Source of the DNA: JADZEM01 sp046328125
Lineage (GTDB): Bacteria > Chloroflexota > UBA6077 > JACCZL01
Assembly (NCBI GenBank): GCA_046328125.1
Contig: JAXLXF010000014.1
Location: 62,001-126,000 of the forward strand
Length of the DNA stretch: 64,000 nucleotides
Direction: 5' to 3'
Position 1 is the stretch's first letter. Each line of letters begins with the position of its first letter. This document shows, one piece after another, positions 50,945 through 59,612 of this stretch. Made by a program: the position numbers and the translations under genes. Below the pieces are notes generated by a model. It had not been told where the DNA came from and searched no databases. It saw nothing but the letters and a program-made list of their open reading frames with translations.

Positions 50945-51705
50945 GGTCCCCTCCATGCGCGGGGACTGCCGCCAGCCGCCATCGACCCGCCAGCGGCGTC
51001 ACGTCCGCGAGTCGTCCGACCGGTCGCGTCGGCGGCAACCGGCAGGTGGCGGACGAACCAGTCCCGTGCCTGCTTCGCGACCTCCTCCAGCGTGCCCGCC
51101 TCCTCGAACAGGTGCGTCGCGCCCGGCACGACGACGAGCGCCTTCTCGCACCCCAGCTCCGCCAGCGCCGCGCGGTTGAGCGCGATCACCAGCTCGTCGC
51201 GACCGCCGACGAGCAACAGCGTCGGCGCCTGGACCCGTGGCAGCGCCGCCCCGGCCAGGTCCGGTCGTCCGCCGCGCGACACGACCGCCCTGACCGACGC
51301 CGGGTCTTCCGCCGCCGCCAGCAACGCGGCCCCACCCCCGGTGCTCGCGCCAAAGTAGCCGACCGGGAGTCCTTGGGTCGATGGGTGCTGCTCGATCCAC
51401 CCCGTCGCACCCACCAGCCGCTCGGCCAGCAGCCCGATGTCGAAGCGGAGCTCCGCCGTCTGAACGTCCACCCGCTCCTCCGCCGGCGTGAGCAGGTCGA
51501 ACAGCAGCGTCGCGAGCCCGGCCTCCTGCAGCGCCCGAGCTACCATCTGGTTCCGGGGGCTGTGGCGGCTGCTCCCGCTGCCGTGGGCGAAGAGCACGAC
51601 CCCGATCGCCCCATCGGGCACGGTCAGATCGCCGTCGAGCCCGACGCGACCGGCCGTGACCTGCACCGGCTGTGTGGAGAGTCTCATCACAGGATCTGCG
51701 CTCAT
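50941..51705 (-). CDS. Dienelactone hydrolase-like alpha/beta hydrolase
   Basis: 254 residues from ATG 51705 (AGGAGA upstream). The alpha/beta-hydrolase nucleophile elbow is GASTGG (Ser), the oxyanion region is FAHGSGSSRHSPRNQMVA, the acid is in VGGRDELV, and the His is in GATHLFEE. This set is typical of the DLH/phosphoribosyl-transferase-linked hydrolases found with Usp proteins. The substrate is unknown. A tripartite motif site precedes it. Confidence 0.85.
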   Translation of the reverse strand: MSADPVMRLSTQPVQVTAGRVGLDGDLTVPDGAIGVVLFAHGSGSSRHSPRNQMVARALQEAGLATLLFDLLTPAEERVDVQTAELRFDIGLLAERLVGATGWIEQHPSTQGLPVGYFGASTGGGAALLAAAEDPASVRAVVSRGGRPDLAGAALPRVQAPTLLLVGGRDELVIALNRAALAELGCEKALVVVPGATHLFEEAGTLEEVAKQARDWFVRHLPVAADATGRTTRGRDAAGGSMAAGGSPRAWRGP

Positions 51706-51770
51706 CGTCTTCTCCTTCCAGCCCGACGTGCTGCCTCCAATTCCTGGCATCGTTACTGTGGTCCACGCGC

Positions 51771-51798
51771 GTTGCGAGTACAGTTGCCGGACGTTGCC
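51771..51798 (-). promoter_or_regulatory. Tripartite motif site, upstream of hydrolase operon
   Basis: Minus-strand GGCAAC-N4-GGCAAC-N6-CGCAAC: canonical spacing with a changed first half-site, 66 bases before the start codon. Confidence 0.6.
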
Positions 51799-51826
51799 CG
51801 GACGTCTCAATACAGGGCCACGGCCA

Positions 51827-51856
51827 GGGCGGTCTCAAAATCGTGCTTGCCGCGTG
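51827..51856 (+). repeat. Solo end of the MITE-like element
   Basis: This 30-base stretch matches the left end of the element at 33669 at about 24 of 30 positions (TCAAA, TCGTGC, CCGC blocks). No palindrome follows, so it looks like a decayed single end in the divergent leader. Confidence 0.45.
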
Positions 51857-51871
51857 TAAGCGTCACGGCCC

Positions 51872-51899
51872 GTTCACCCAGGTCAACCCTCTTGTCTAC
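51872..51899 (+). promoter_or_regulatory. Tripartite motif site, upstream of adenosine-specific kinase
   Basis: GTTCAC-N4-GTCAAC-N6-GTCTAC on the plus strand, 60 bases before the start codon. Confidence 0.62.
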
Positions 51900-51958
51900 G
51901 CAGCCGTCACATGCTGGCATGGAGCGTGCGCAACGTCGCCGCGCGGAAGGGTGGTCTG

Positions 51959-52453
51959 ATGGAATCCCAGCTCACACTCGAAGTCGTGACGATCGACAAG
52001 CCCGAAGACCTGAACCTGATCCTGGGCCAGTCCCACTTCATCAAGACCGTCGAAGACCTGCACGAAGCGCTCGTCGGCGCCGTGCCAGGCATCACGTTCG
52101 GCCTCGCCTTCTGCGAGGCGTCCGAGCCACGCCTCGTACGCGCCAGCGGCACGGACGCCCGGCTCGTCGAGCTCGCCGTGCGGAACGCCCAGGCCATCGG
52201 CGCAGGCCACACGTTCACGATCTTCCTCGGCAACGCCTTCCCGCTGAACGTCCTGAACGCCGTCAAGGCCGTGCCGGAGGTCTGCTGCGTCTTCTGCGCG
52301 TCCGCGAACTCCGTCCAGGTGATCGTCGGCGTGACCGAGCAGGGGCGGGGCATCCTCGGCGTGATCGACGGGCAGCCGCCGCTCGGCGTCGAAGACGAGG
52401 CCGCGACCAACCAGCGCCGCGCCTTCCTGCGGACGATCGGCTACAAGCTCTGA
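51959..52453 (+). CDS. Adenosine-specific kinase family protein (COG1839)
   Basis: 164 residues from ATG 51959; an upstream in-frame ATG at 51911 is rejected because the family begins here. Strong family signatures are KPEDLNLILGQSHFIKTVED, PGITFGLAFCEASEPRLVR, NAQAIGAGHTFTIFL and EQGRGILGVIDG. Members are small trimeric proteins reported to bind adenosine/ADP in archaea. The cellular role is poorly known. It stands alone behind a motif site. Confidence 0.9.
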   Translation: MESQLTLEVVTIDKPEDLNLILGQSHFIKTVEDLHEALVGAVPGITFGLAFCEASEPRLVRASGTDARLVELAVRNAQAIGAGHTFTIFLGNAFPLNVLNAVKAVPEVCCVFCASANSVQVIVGVTEQGRGILGVIDGQPPLGVEDEAATNQRRAFLRTIGYKL

Positions 52454-52476
52454 GACGCGGCCAGGCCGACCGCCGG

Positions 52477-54990
52477 CTACCAGGCGTTCGGGCCACCGCC
52501 CACGAACGTCGGCCAGGCCCCGCAGCCATCCACCACCGTGAACGACGCCGTCGCACCACGGCCGGCTGACTGCCTCGTCACCACCAGATCGAGCGCGGTT
52601 GCCCCGGCCTGGGCGGTGTACGTCTGGCCGCTGCCGACGATCTGACCGCCGATCTGCACCGTCGCGTTCTGCAGCGCGCCTACAGTCAACTGACGGAGCG
52701 CGTTTGGCTGCTGCCCATTCAGCGGGCTCGTCTCGACGTGGACCCGGAGTGCCCCGCCGCTGGCGACCGACTGGACGCGGACCGTCGGGCGTGGGTTGCA
52801 TGCCGTGGGCGTAGGCGACGGGCTCGGAGACGGGGATGGGGACGGCGACGGGGATGGGCTCGGCGAAGGCGGCGGCGTGGCGGCCACGTCTATCCGCCGG
52901 CTCGCCAGGTTACTCGGCACCGTGCCCGCCATCGCCTGCACGGTCACCGTGCGTGAGGACGCGGCGCTGGCGGTACCGGTATGCTGGTACGTCACGCTAC
53001 GGAGTGCGTCCTGGTATTCGGCCGGCGTCGCGGCGCCGCTCAGGATCAGCGTCAGGCTGTCGGGCCGGTCACTGAAGCTGCCGGTGATCCCATGCACCGA
53101 AGCGGGATACCGGAGCTGGTCCTGACCCGGCACGTAGCCGCCCGCGAGCTGAACGGTCGCCCCACTCAGCGTGGCGAACGGACCAGCCTCGACCACCAGC
53201 CCGGCATCGACCGGCACCGAGCCGGAGCCGTCACCGTACGCCAGCGGGACAGCGCTCACCAGAACCTGGGCCGCCGCCAGCTCGTACGCTCCGACGTCGC
53301 AGTTGGCACCGCCGTCGCCGTCCCCGTCGAGCGGGCGCGTCGAGCCACGGGCGTCAACCGTCAACGGGTGGATCGCGGTGTCCACGCAGACCGCCACCGG
53401 CACGGCGTCCACGGCCGGGCTCCCCACCCGGAGCGCACGCGTCGGCGCCGAGCCGGAACGGTTCACCCGGAGCGGGTCCAGCAGCGGGTTCAGGCCGGTC
53501 CGGTCAGACGGCGCGAGACCGTCAGCACCCTGGGCCGCCTGGATCAGGTTGTACCCGGCGCTGGTGACCGTACCGGCGATGTCCGGCCCATTCGTCGCCG
53601 TGTTCCCGGCCACGATGGTGGTCCGGACCGTCAGCGCGCCGCCCGGCCCGACCAGACCGCCGCCGCTCCCGGCGCCGGCCCGCCCGTCCGGATCCACGGA
53701 CGGCTGCGCCGAGAGGCCCCCGGGGCCGCCGCTGGCCGCGTTACCGGCCACGGTGCCGCTCGCGATGGTCACCACGCCGTCGTACACGAACAGGCCCGCC
53801 CCGACTGCGCCGCCACCGCCCCCTGGGCGACCGACCGTCGCCGCGCCCGGCGAAGGGAAGCCGTTGAACGCGACGCTGGTGCTGCCTGCACCGCTGCTCC
53901 CGCCACCGCCGCCGGCGAATCCACCGTTCCCGCCGAGCGTATTGCCGCCACCGCCAGCGCCGAACCCACCGCTGGGGAGGCTCCCGAAGAAGAGGCCGCC
54001 GCCACCCCCGCCGACGCCAAACGCGGCCGGATCGAATCTGCCACCCGCGGTACCGCTCGGCGAGGCGCTGCCACCACCGCCGCCCTGGCTGCTGTTGCTG
54101 TCGAGGGTCACGTTCGTCAGTCGCAAGAGGCCAGCCGCGTTGAAGATCGCGGCCCCGAGCGCCCCCCCGCCGCCGCCGGCCAGCGTGCCTTCACCCCCGT
54201 TCCCACCCTGGGCCTGGTTACCCGTGAAGGTGCTCGCCAGCACGGTCGCGGTGCCGGTGTTGTACAGGCCGGCCCCAAGCGCGGCGCCGCCGCCAGCTCC
54301 GTTCTGCACCCTGGACCCGTCCGCAAGGGCCTGGCCGCTGCCGCCGTTGCCGCCGCCGGCATGATTGCCCGACACCGTACTGTTCGTGAGCGTCAGCACG
54401 CCAGCATTCCAGATACCGGCCCCGATGCCGGGCCGACCGCCGGTCGTCGCCTGTTCCGCACTGGTACTCAACAGCCCCGCGGAGCCAAGAGCGACGTTCA
54501 CCCGAACCACGACGGCGTCAGCGGTCAGCGTCGCCCCGGCCTCGATCCGGATCCCGGCCCCCTCGGCGTCGCCGCCCTCCTGTACGACGACGTTTCGAAG
54601 CGACACGTCCGCGCCCGAGAGCAGGTGCAGCACCCGATGCGTGTGGCCGCCACTCAGCGTGACAGTCCCGCCGCTCGTGTTCTGGATCGTCAGGCCGGTC
54701 GTCAGCGCCAGCTCACTCGCCAGCGCGACCGTCTTCCCGGCCAGCGCCGGCGCGAAATCGACCACGCCGCCAGCGCCGGCCGCGCCGACAGCGGCCCGCA
54801 ACGAGCCGGCGCCCGCGTCCGCTGTCGTGGTGACCAGCACCGGCGATCCGGCCGCGCGAGCGGGCCGGGCCGGCGTCAACGCGGCGGCAATCGGGGTCAG
54901 CAGGAGCACGGCCGCGACGATGGCCACAGCCAGCAAGCGTCGGCGCAGGTGACTCCGAGCGACGGAATGACCGGATCGGCCGGTGAACAT
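52477..54990 (-). CDS. Secreted beta-helix repeat protein with Pro/Ser stalk
   Basis: 837 residues. A signal peptide (LLAVAIVAAVLLLTPIAAA) is followed by a Gly/Ala-rich right-handed parallel beta-helix-like region (about 50-560) with repeated NTG/NSTVSGN and GNQA-type turns, as in polymorphic outer-surface proteins and choice-of-anchor domains. A domain with ASRTVTVQAM is next, then a Pro-Ser stalk near 725-750 encoded by a GC-rich repeat at 52800-52860, and a final small domain with two Cys. It is likely exported to the cell surface; function unknown, perhaps adhesion. Confidence 0.8.
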   Translation of the reverse strand: MFTGRSGHSVARSHLRRRLLAVAIVAAVLLLTPIAAALTPARPARAAGSPVLVTTTADAGAGSLRAAVGAAGAGGVVDFAPALAGKTVALASELALTTGLTIQNTSGGTVTLSGGHTHRVLHLLSGADVSLRNVVVQEGGDAEGAGIRIEAGATLTADAVVVRVNVALGSAGLLSTSAEQATTGGRPGIGAGIWNAGVLTLTNSTVSGNHAGGGNGGSGQALADGSRVQNGAGGGAALGAGLYNTGTATVLASTFTGNQAQGGNGGEGTLAGGGGGALGAAIFNAAGLLRLTNVTLDSNSSQGGGGGSASPSGTAGGRFDPAAFGVGGGGGGLFFGSLPSGGFGAGGGGNTLGGNGGFAGGGGGSSGAGSTSVAFNGFPSPGAATVGRPGGGGGAVGAGLFVYDGVVTIASGTVAGNAASGGPGGLSAQPSVDPDGRAGAGSGGGLVGPGGALTVRTTIVAGNTATNGPDIAGTVTSAGYNLIQAAQGADGLAPSDRTGLNPLLDPLRVNRSGSAPTRALRVGSPAVDAVPVAVCVDTAIHPLTVDARGSTRPLDGDGDGGANCDVGAYELAAAQVLVSAVPLAYGDGSGSVPVDAGLVVEAGPFATLSGATVQLAGGYVPGQDQLRYPASVHGITGSFSDRPDSLTLILSGAATPAEYQDALRSVTYQHTGTASAASSRTVTVQAMAGTVPSNLASRRIDVAATPPPSPSPSPSPSPSPSPSPSPTPTACNPRPTVRVQSVASGGALRVHVETSPLNGQQPNALRQLTVGALQNATVQIGGQIVGSGQTYTAQAGATALDLVVTRQSAGRGATASFTVVDGCGAWPTFVGGGPNAW

Positions 54991-55229
54991 GGGCGAGCCC
55001 CCTCCTGAGTGGCCGCGCGTCGTCGGCCCGGAGGTGGCGGCGCGTGAGGCGTGTCTCCACCCAGCATCGGCGGCTCGTCAGGTGCCGGTCATCGGACGAA
55101 TGTGCCATTCGCGTCGGCAGGCGGCCATTGCCCAGGCCACCCGGCATGGCACAAATGTGCCGGTCGATCCGGGCCGGCTCCGCGCCTCGTCCACCAGAAC
55201 CTGCCCGGTCGCGCGTCTCGGCTGCCGGA

Positions 55230-57491
55230 TCACCCGTCCTGCCAGATCCGCACCGTGTTGTCTTCAGACCCGGAGGCGAGCAGGATCGAGTTCGGCGAGA
55301 ACGCCACGCTAAAGACCGGCCCGGTGTGCCCGGTCAGAGCCCCAAGCAGGCTCCCGTCCGAGACCCGCCACACCCGCACCGTCGTGTCCATCGAGCCCGA
55401 TGCCAGCACCTGCCCGTTCAGCGAGAACACCACCTGGGTGACGACGTCGGTGTGACCCGTCATCCGATGCAGGAGGACGCCGTCGGAGACGCGCCACAGC
55501 CGCACCGTGTTGTCAGCCGAGCTCGACGCCAGCAACTGGCCGTCCGGCGAGAACATGACGCTGGAGATCGGGCCTCCGTGGCCCAGCAGATAGCGAAGCC
55601 GACTGCCGTCCTCCGCAGGCCAGAGCCGGATCGTCCAGTCCGCCGATCCAGACGCGATCGTCGCGCCGTCCGGCGAGAACGCCGCGCTCAGGACCTCCCC
55701 AGTGTGTCCGGAGATGGCACGAATCTGGCTGCCGTCGTCCACCCTCCAGAGCCGGATCGTCCCGTCGTAGGATGCCGAGGCGAGCGACTGGCCATCGGGA
55801 GAGAACGTGACGCTCGCCACCTGCGCGGTGTGGCCCCTGAACGCGCGTCCCGGTCGGCCGTCCAGGTACGACACGCGGACCGTCTTGTCGTCCGAAGCGG
55901 TCGCCAGGCTGTCGGCGCGCGGGGAGAACGCCACGCCCTCGATCGCGTCCGTATGGTCGCCGAAGATGCCCGCCTGACTCCCATCGGCCACGTGCCAGAA
56001 CCGCGCCGTCCTGTCCTGAGACGCAGTGGCCAGCAGCCTGGCATCAGGTGAGAACGCCAGGCTGTTGACGGGCCCGGTGTGCCCCTCGAGGATCCGAACC
56101 GTGCGCGGCCCACGCGGAGCGGCGGGCGGTTGGACGGCGGGCGGCTGGACGGTCGGCGGGCTCTCCGGCGGCGTCGTCGCCACCGCGACCGCCGTCGCCG
56201 AGGACACGGTCGGCGCTGACTCCAGCGACGGCACGGGCGCGGTGGTCGGAGCCGGCGCCGTGGTCGGAACCGGAGCAGTCGTGGCCGGCGGGGGCGCCAC
56301 CGCGACCGCCGCCGCTGCCGGTGTCGCGAATGCCGTTGCGGCCGGTGTCGCGACCGAGGTTGCCACGGTCGTCGCGGCCTCCGCCGCCACCGGCGCTGCC
56401 GCGACGGTGCTCGTCGGCGGCACGCTCGGCACCGCGGAGACGAGTGCGGGCAGAGCCTCGTGGCCGCCAAGCCTCCAGGCGAGCGTGCCAACCCCGGCGC
56501 TGGCCACCACGGCGCCTATCCCCAGGAGCACGCGCCGCCGCGAGGCGCCGCGTCGGGCTACCACGCCAACCTGGGACGGCGGCTGGGGCACCCGGATCGG
56601 CTGCGACGGCGGCAGCATCCGCGCTCCGGCCGTCACCACGGTCGTGCCGGCTCGGACAGGCGGCGCTGATGCCGGCGCGGTCCGCCGCAACGCCAGGATG
56701 AACGCGGCGCCGGAGGGGAACCGGTCGGCCGGCGCCTTCGACAGCACCTTGAGCAGCGCCCCCTCGACGTCGCACGGCAGGGCCGGATTCAGCGCGCGCG
56801 GCGGCGGCAGCGGCTTGTCGATGTGCGCCCGCAGCAACGCCAGCGGCGTCTCCGCCATGAACGGCGGCCGCCCCGTCAACATCTGATACGCCACCACCCC
56901 CAGGCTGTACAGGTCGCTGGCGCCCGTCACGAGGTCCGCGTTCGCCTGCTCCGGCGACATGTACATCGGCGTGCCGATCACGAGGCCGGCCTGGCTCACC
57001 AGCGACGTCCCCTCCACCATCCGTGCCACGCCGAAATCGCTCAGCACCAGCCGGCCGTGCTCGGTGAACAGCACGTTCGACGGCTTGACGTCGCGGTGGA
57101 CCAGCCCGACCGCGTGCGCGTGGTCGAGCGCCGCCGCCAGCGGTTCGAGCACCGCCACGCTCTCGGCAACCGTCCACGGACCACGATTGAGGCGGTCGGC
57201 CAACGTCCCGCCCCCGATGAACGGGCTGACCATGTACGTCCAGCCGCCCTGCTCGCCAAAGTCCAGGACCGTCAAGATGTTCGGGTGGTCCAGGCGGGAG
57301 ATCGCCCGGGCCTCGCGCAAGAACCGTTCGAGGTAGCTCGGGTCCGTGGCGAAGCGCGGGGAGAGAAACTTGATCGCCACGAACCGCTGGAGGCGCGGAT
57401 GGTACGCGCGCCACACCTCGGCCATGCCGCCCGCACCGGCCGGCTCAACCAGCTGATACGGTCCGATCGAGGTTCCGGTGGTGAGCTCCAT
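55230..57491 (-). CDS. Ser/Thr protein kinase with C-terminal WD40 propeller
   Basis: 753 residues. The kinase domain (about 10-265) has all key motifs: GAGGMAEVW, VAIKF (Lys), HRDVKPSN, DFGVA and SPEQ. A transmembrane helix (VLLGIGAVVASAGVGTLAW, about 315-335) follows a basic stretch. A long Ala/Pro/Thr linker leads to seven WD40 repeats (about 465-753), each reading GHTxxV...FSPDG...S.D.T.R.W. The propeller is therefore outside the membrane and may bind a ligand or wall partner that controls the cytoplasmic kinase. PQQ-free Hanks-type kinases of this layout are common in Chloroflexota. Confidence 0.92.
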   Translation of the reverse strand: MELTTGTSIGPYQLVEPAGAGGMAEVWRAYHPRLQRFVAIKFLSPRFATDPSYLERFLREARAISRLDHPNILTVLDFGEQGGWTYMVSPFIGGGTLADRLNRGPWTVAESVAVLEPLAAALDHAHAVGLVHRDVKPSNVLFTEHGRLVLSDFGVARMVEGTSLVSQAGLVIGTPMYMSPEQANADLVTGASDLYSLGVVAYQMLTGRPPFMAETPLALLRAHIDKPLPPPRALNPALPCDVEGALLKVLSKAPADRFPSGAAFILALRRTAPASAPPVRAGTTVVTAGARMLPPSQPIRVPQPPSQVGVVARRGASRRRVLLGIGAVVASAGVGTLAWRLGGHEALPALVSAVPSVPPTSTVAAAPVAAEAATTVATSVATPAATAFATPAAAAVAVAPPPATTAPVPTTAPAPTTAPVPSLESAPTVSSATAVAVATTPPESPPTVQPPAVQPPAAPRGPRTVRILEGHTGPVNSLAFSPDARLLATASQDRTARFWHVADGSQAGIFGDHTDAIEGVAFSPRADSLATASDDKTVRVSYLDGRPGRAFRGHTAQVASVTFSPDGQSLASASYDGTIRLWRVDDGSQIRAISGHTGEVLSAAFSPDGATIASGSADWTIRLWPAEDGSRLRYLLGHGGPISSVMFSPDGQLLASSSADNTVRLWRVSDGVLLHRMTGHTDVVTQVVFSLNGQVLASGSMDTTVRVWRVSDGSLLGALTGHTGPVFSVAFSPNSILLASGSEDNTVRIWQDG

Positions 57492-57557
57492 GCGCGTCCT
57501 CCGCGACGGTCAGCACTGATGGTCGGGCCACTGCGGCGGCGAGACGGACGCCGGAGT

Positions 57558-57950
57558 CTAAGTCTGCCCGGTCGGGTCGTACGGGAACGGCACGCCGTTC
57601 GCGGCTTTCACGTCGCACCCGGCCTCGGTGCAGACCATGTGCGAGATCGCGACTCGACCGTCGCGGTGCACGTAGGCGAGGCGCACCACGTACGGGATCT
57701 GCCCGGCGTTGTCGATCTCCATGTAGTAGCCGAAGCCCTCTGACGCGAAGGTGTAGCTCTTCCAGATCGTCGGCTCACCGGGGCACTGGATGCCCTTCTC
57801 GTTGACCGGCGCCGGCAGAAACTTCTCGACGCACTCCGGTTGTTGGGGCGCCTGGGCGAGCGCTCGGTCGGCGGCTAGCCCGCCCGAGGCTGCCGTCACG
57901 ACGGCCACCATCGCCAGTCTGGCCCAGGCCCGCCGCGCCAGTCCGATCAT
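57558..57950 (-). CDS. Small secreted protein
   Basis: 130 residues from ATG 57950, set by GGAAGGGG upstream. A signal peptide ending in ADRALAQA is followed by a soluble part with four Cys (PECVEKF, IQCPGEP, MVCTEAGCD), probably disulfide-linked outside the cell. No family is recognised. It lies just upstream of the kinase gene in the same orientation and may be part of its transcript. Confidence 0.72.
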   Translation of the reverse strand: MIGLARRAWARLAMVAVVTAASGGLAADRALAQAPQQPECVEKFLPAPVNEKGIQCPGEPTIWKSYTFASEGFGYYMEIDNAGQIPYVVRLAYVHRDGRVAISHMVCTEAGCDVKAANGVPFPYDPTGQT

Positions 57951-58114
57951 CGCTTCGGCCCCTTCCACGAGTCCGCGTCAGTCGTCTTCGACCAGCGTAG
58001 ACCGAGATGAAGACCGGCACTGTCAAACGGTGCACCCGCACACTGTTCGCACCCGGACACGCCAATGCCCAGACACCCGGTGGCAGATACCCTCGATGCC
58101 CGCCAACAACAACA

Positions 58115-58147
58115 AGCCCGCCGACGGCATTCGACCGTCGGCGGGCT
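58115..58147. repeat. GC hairpin in intergenic region
   Basis: A 13-bp perfect stem AGCCCGCCGACGG with its complement around a 7-base loop. It lies in the 406-base gap 57951-58356, which also holds a nested palindrome but no gene. There is no T-run on the plus strand; CTTGTTGTTGTTG follows on the minus strand, so it could terminate minus-strand transcription. Confidence 0.5.
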
Positions 58148-58251
58148 CCCGGGTTCGAGTCCTGTAGGTGGTCGCCGTGTGCGACCGCGAGCGACCTAAA
58201 CCAATGCCACGGTGGGATCTTCATGCCTATGGAGAGGAGTGCGGTTCGGAA

Positions 58252-58317
58252 GGGGCGCGATACATCGCGCCCGTACCAGGGGGCGCTGCCGAGTACGGGC
58301 GCGATTTATCGCGCCCC
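58252..58317. repeat. Nested palindrome of GGGCGCGAT type
   Basis: Two 25-base arms (58252-58276 and 58293-58317) are inverted copies with one mismatch. Each arm is itself near-palindromic (GGGCGCGATACATCGCGCCC). The structure could fold as a large hairpin or a clover shape. No coding role is seen. Confidence 0.75.
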
Positions 58318-58356
58318 AGGCTCCTCGCTCACCGCGGGTTCCAGATCGGCATGGGT

Positions 58357-58593
58357 TTAGACGAATCGCGAGGCCGATATCGGCCCCCGCGTCCCTTTCC
58401 CGTGGCAGAGCTGGCAGCGCACCGCGCCCGCGCCGTGGCACACAGAGCACCCATGTTGCACCGCGCCGGCGTCAGACGGACGCGTCCCGCTCACCTCGAC
58501 CTGACCGATCCCGTCGCAGACCCCACATGCCAGGGCTCCAGCTCCCTGACAGCCAGGGCAAGAATGATCGTAGCGAACCGGGTCGTACCGCAT
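58357..58593 (-). CDS. DnaJ-type zinc-ribbon small protein
   Basis: 78 residues; AGGAGAGGAG precedes the ATG. Two pairs of CxxCxGxG-like motifs are present (CPGCQGAG, CGVCDGIG; CSVCHGAG, CQLCHGKG), the same pattern as the zinc-binding region of DnaJ, without a J-domain. It should bind two zinc ions. It may be a stand-alone protein-binding or thiol-active module. It is convergent with nothing and lies alone. Confidence 0.82.
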   Translation of the reverse strand: MRYDPVRYDHSCPGCQGAGALACGVCDGIGQVEVSGTRPSDAGAVQHGCSVCHGAGAVRCQLCHGKGTRGPISASRFV

Positions 58594-58883
58594 GGGCAGC
58601 TCCTCTCCTCTGGTCTCGCACGCCTACACGGACACACCCGAGCAGCCGCCGTCGAGGTAGTCTCAGCGTACGCGCGCACCTGACCCCCGGTGAAGTGACA
58701 GGCGTCCCACGTTTCGTGGGACCAGCAGCCCCCTGAAGCCACCCAGCAGGCCCCGCCGCCCGCTCGTGCCACGGCACGACAGCAGAGGTCACTACAACGC
58801 GACAACAAAATCTCAACCACGAATCAGTGCAACAAACTCAGTTTGGCAGTACCCACAAGACGCAAAGTTTCGTTGATCTTAGT

Positions 58884-58986
58884 GGGACCGAAACGGCAAA
58901 CCCGTCGAAAGACGGCGACGCAAAGCTCCGGATCTACCGTCTCGCAGCACGCGCTGCGAGGCCATGATGGCCGAGTTACCGAAGTC
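58884..58986 (+). ncRNA. Cyclic di-GMP-I (GEMM) riboswitch aptamer
   Basis: The core reads GGCAAACC, then a stem capped by GAAA, then GACGCAAAGC, then a variable GC hairpin (CTCGCAGC/GCTGCGAG), ending GATGGCCGAGTTACCG. These are the conserved parts of the GEMM-I fold, with the GAAA tetraloop docking to its receptor. The base that aligns with the guanine-recognising G20 of the Vibrio Vc2 RNA is G, which favours c-di-GMP over cGAMP. It lies about 50 bases before the CAP-domain gene. Confidence 0.85.
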
Positions 58987-59018
58987 TACTGGCTCTCGCG
59001 ACTCTCCGCGCGGCGCCA

Positions 59019-59034
59019 CGGTCCCGGAGGACCG
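59019..59034 (+). promoter_or_regulatory. Ribosome-site hairpin (riboswitch expression platform)
   Basis: CGGTCC-CGGA-GGACCG folds into a 6-bp stem that contains the ribosome site GGAGGA, five bases before the GTG start. This can couple the aptamer state to translation of the downstream gene. Confidence 0.6.
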
Positions 59035-59036
59035 CT

Positions 59037-59588
59037 GTGCGTCGCCTGCTCGCCGCTCTCACACTCGCCATCGCCACCCTCGCGGCTCCGCTCAGCGCTC
59101 CGTCAGCCGCGCTCGCCGCGCCAGAGGCCGCGCCCGTCACCGCGCCGCTCGAGGCCCCGTCCAACGCCTACCTCGACCAGCTGCTGAACGAGATCAACGC
59201 CCGCCGCGCGAAGCTCGGCACCCAGCCGCTCATCTACGCCGGCCCGGACGCCAACTTCGCCGTCACCCACTACCTGGCCGACCTCACCCCGCTGATGCAG
59301 CAGCGCCATCTCTGCTTCCACGGCGCCAACAACCCGGTCGCCCCGGGCTGGGACTACGTCAAGGCCAGCGGCTTCGACGCCAGGATCGGCGGCGAGGTGC
59401 TCGGCTGCCCCGGCGACGGCTGGTACTGGACCCCGCAGCAGATCGCCGACGGCTGGTGGAATTCGGCCTCTCACTTCCGCTCCCTCTACGCCGATCCGAA
59501 GGCGAACGCCGTCGCCTGCGGCGCCTACGCGGTCGGCAACGGCGGCAAGGGCTACCAGACGGTCGCCTGCGTCACCTTCCAGGTCTAA
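59037..59588 (+). CDS. Secreted CAP/SCP-like domain protein under riboswitch control
   Basis: 183 residues from GTG 59037. A signal peptide (LLAALTLAIATLAAPLSAPSA) is followed by a CAP-like domain: NAYLDQLLNEINARRAKLG, the FAVTHYLADL helix, HLCFHG, GEVLGC, and WNSASHFRSLYADPKANAVACGAYAV with TVACVTF at the end. Conserved His residues fall near the usual CAP cavity. Four Cys probably form disulfides. Its expression is likely set by c-di-GMP through the upstream RNA, suggesting a role in surface attachment or matrix. Confidence 0.85.
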   Translation: MRRLLAALTLAIATLAAPLSAPSAALAAPEAAPVTAPLEAPSNAYLDQLLNEINARRAKLGTQPLIYAGPDANFAVTHYLADLTPLMQQRHLCFHGANNPVAPGWDYVKASGFDARIGGEVLGCPGDGWYWTPQQIADGWWNSASHFRSLYADPKANAVACGAYAVGNGGKGYQTVACVTFQV

Positions 59589-59612
59589 CCGTTCGGCTCC
59601 AGGCCCGAGGCG

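Noticed and set aside
52795..52865. GACGGGGATGG-type tandem repeat
   Set aside because: It is the coding DNA for the Pro-Ser stalk of the minus-strand beta-helix protein.
53000..55008. Long plus-strand open frames opposite the beta-helix protein
   Set aside because: They are Arg/Pro/Ala-rich antisense products of high GC; the minus-strand gene has a signal peptide and repeat structure.
55044..56051. Plus-strand open frame opposite the WD40 repeats
   Set aside because: Antisense shadow; the minus strand encodes clear WD40 repeats.
58144..58180. A tRNA-like T-arm (GGGTTCGAGTCC) after a GC hairpin
   Set aside because: No acceptor, D or anticodon arms can be paired around it, and no matching intact tRNA is in the window; possibly a chance match or an old att remnant.
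58855..58885. A second GACGCAAAG just before the riboswitch, suggesting tandem aptamers
   Set aside because: The other conserved GEMM parts (GGCAAACC, GAAA loop, GTTACCG) are missing, so only one aptamer is supported.
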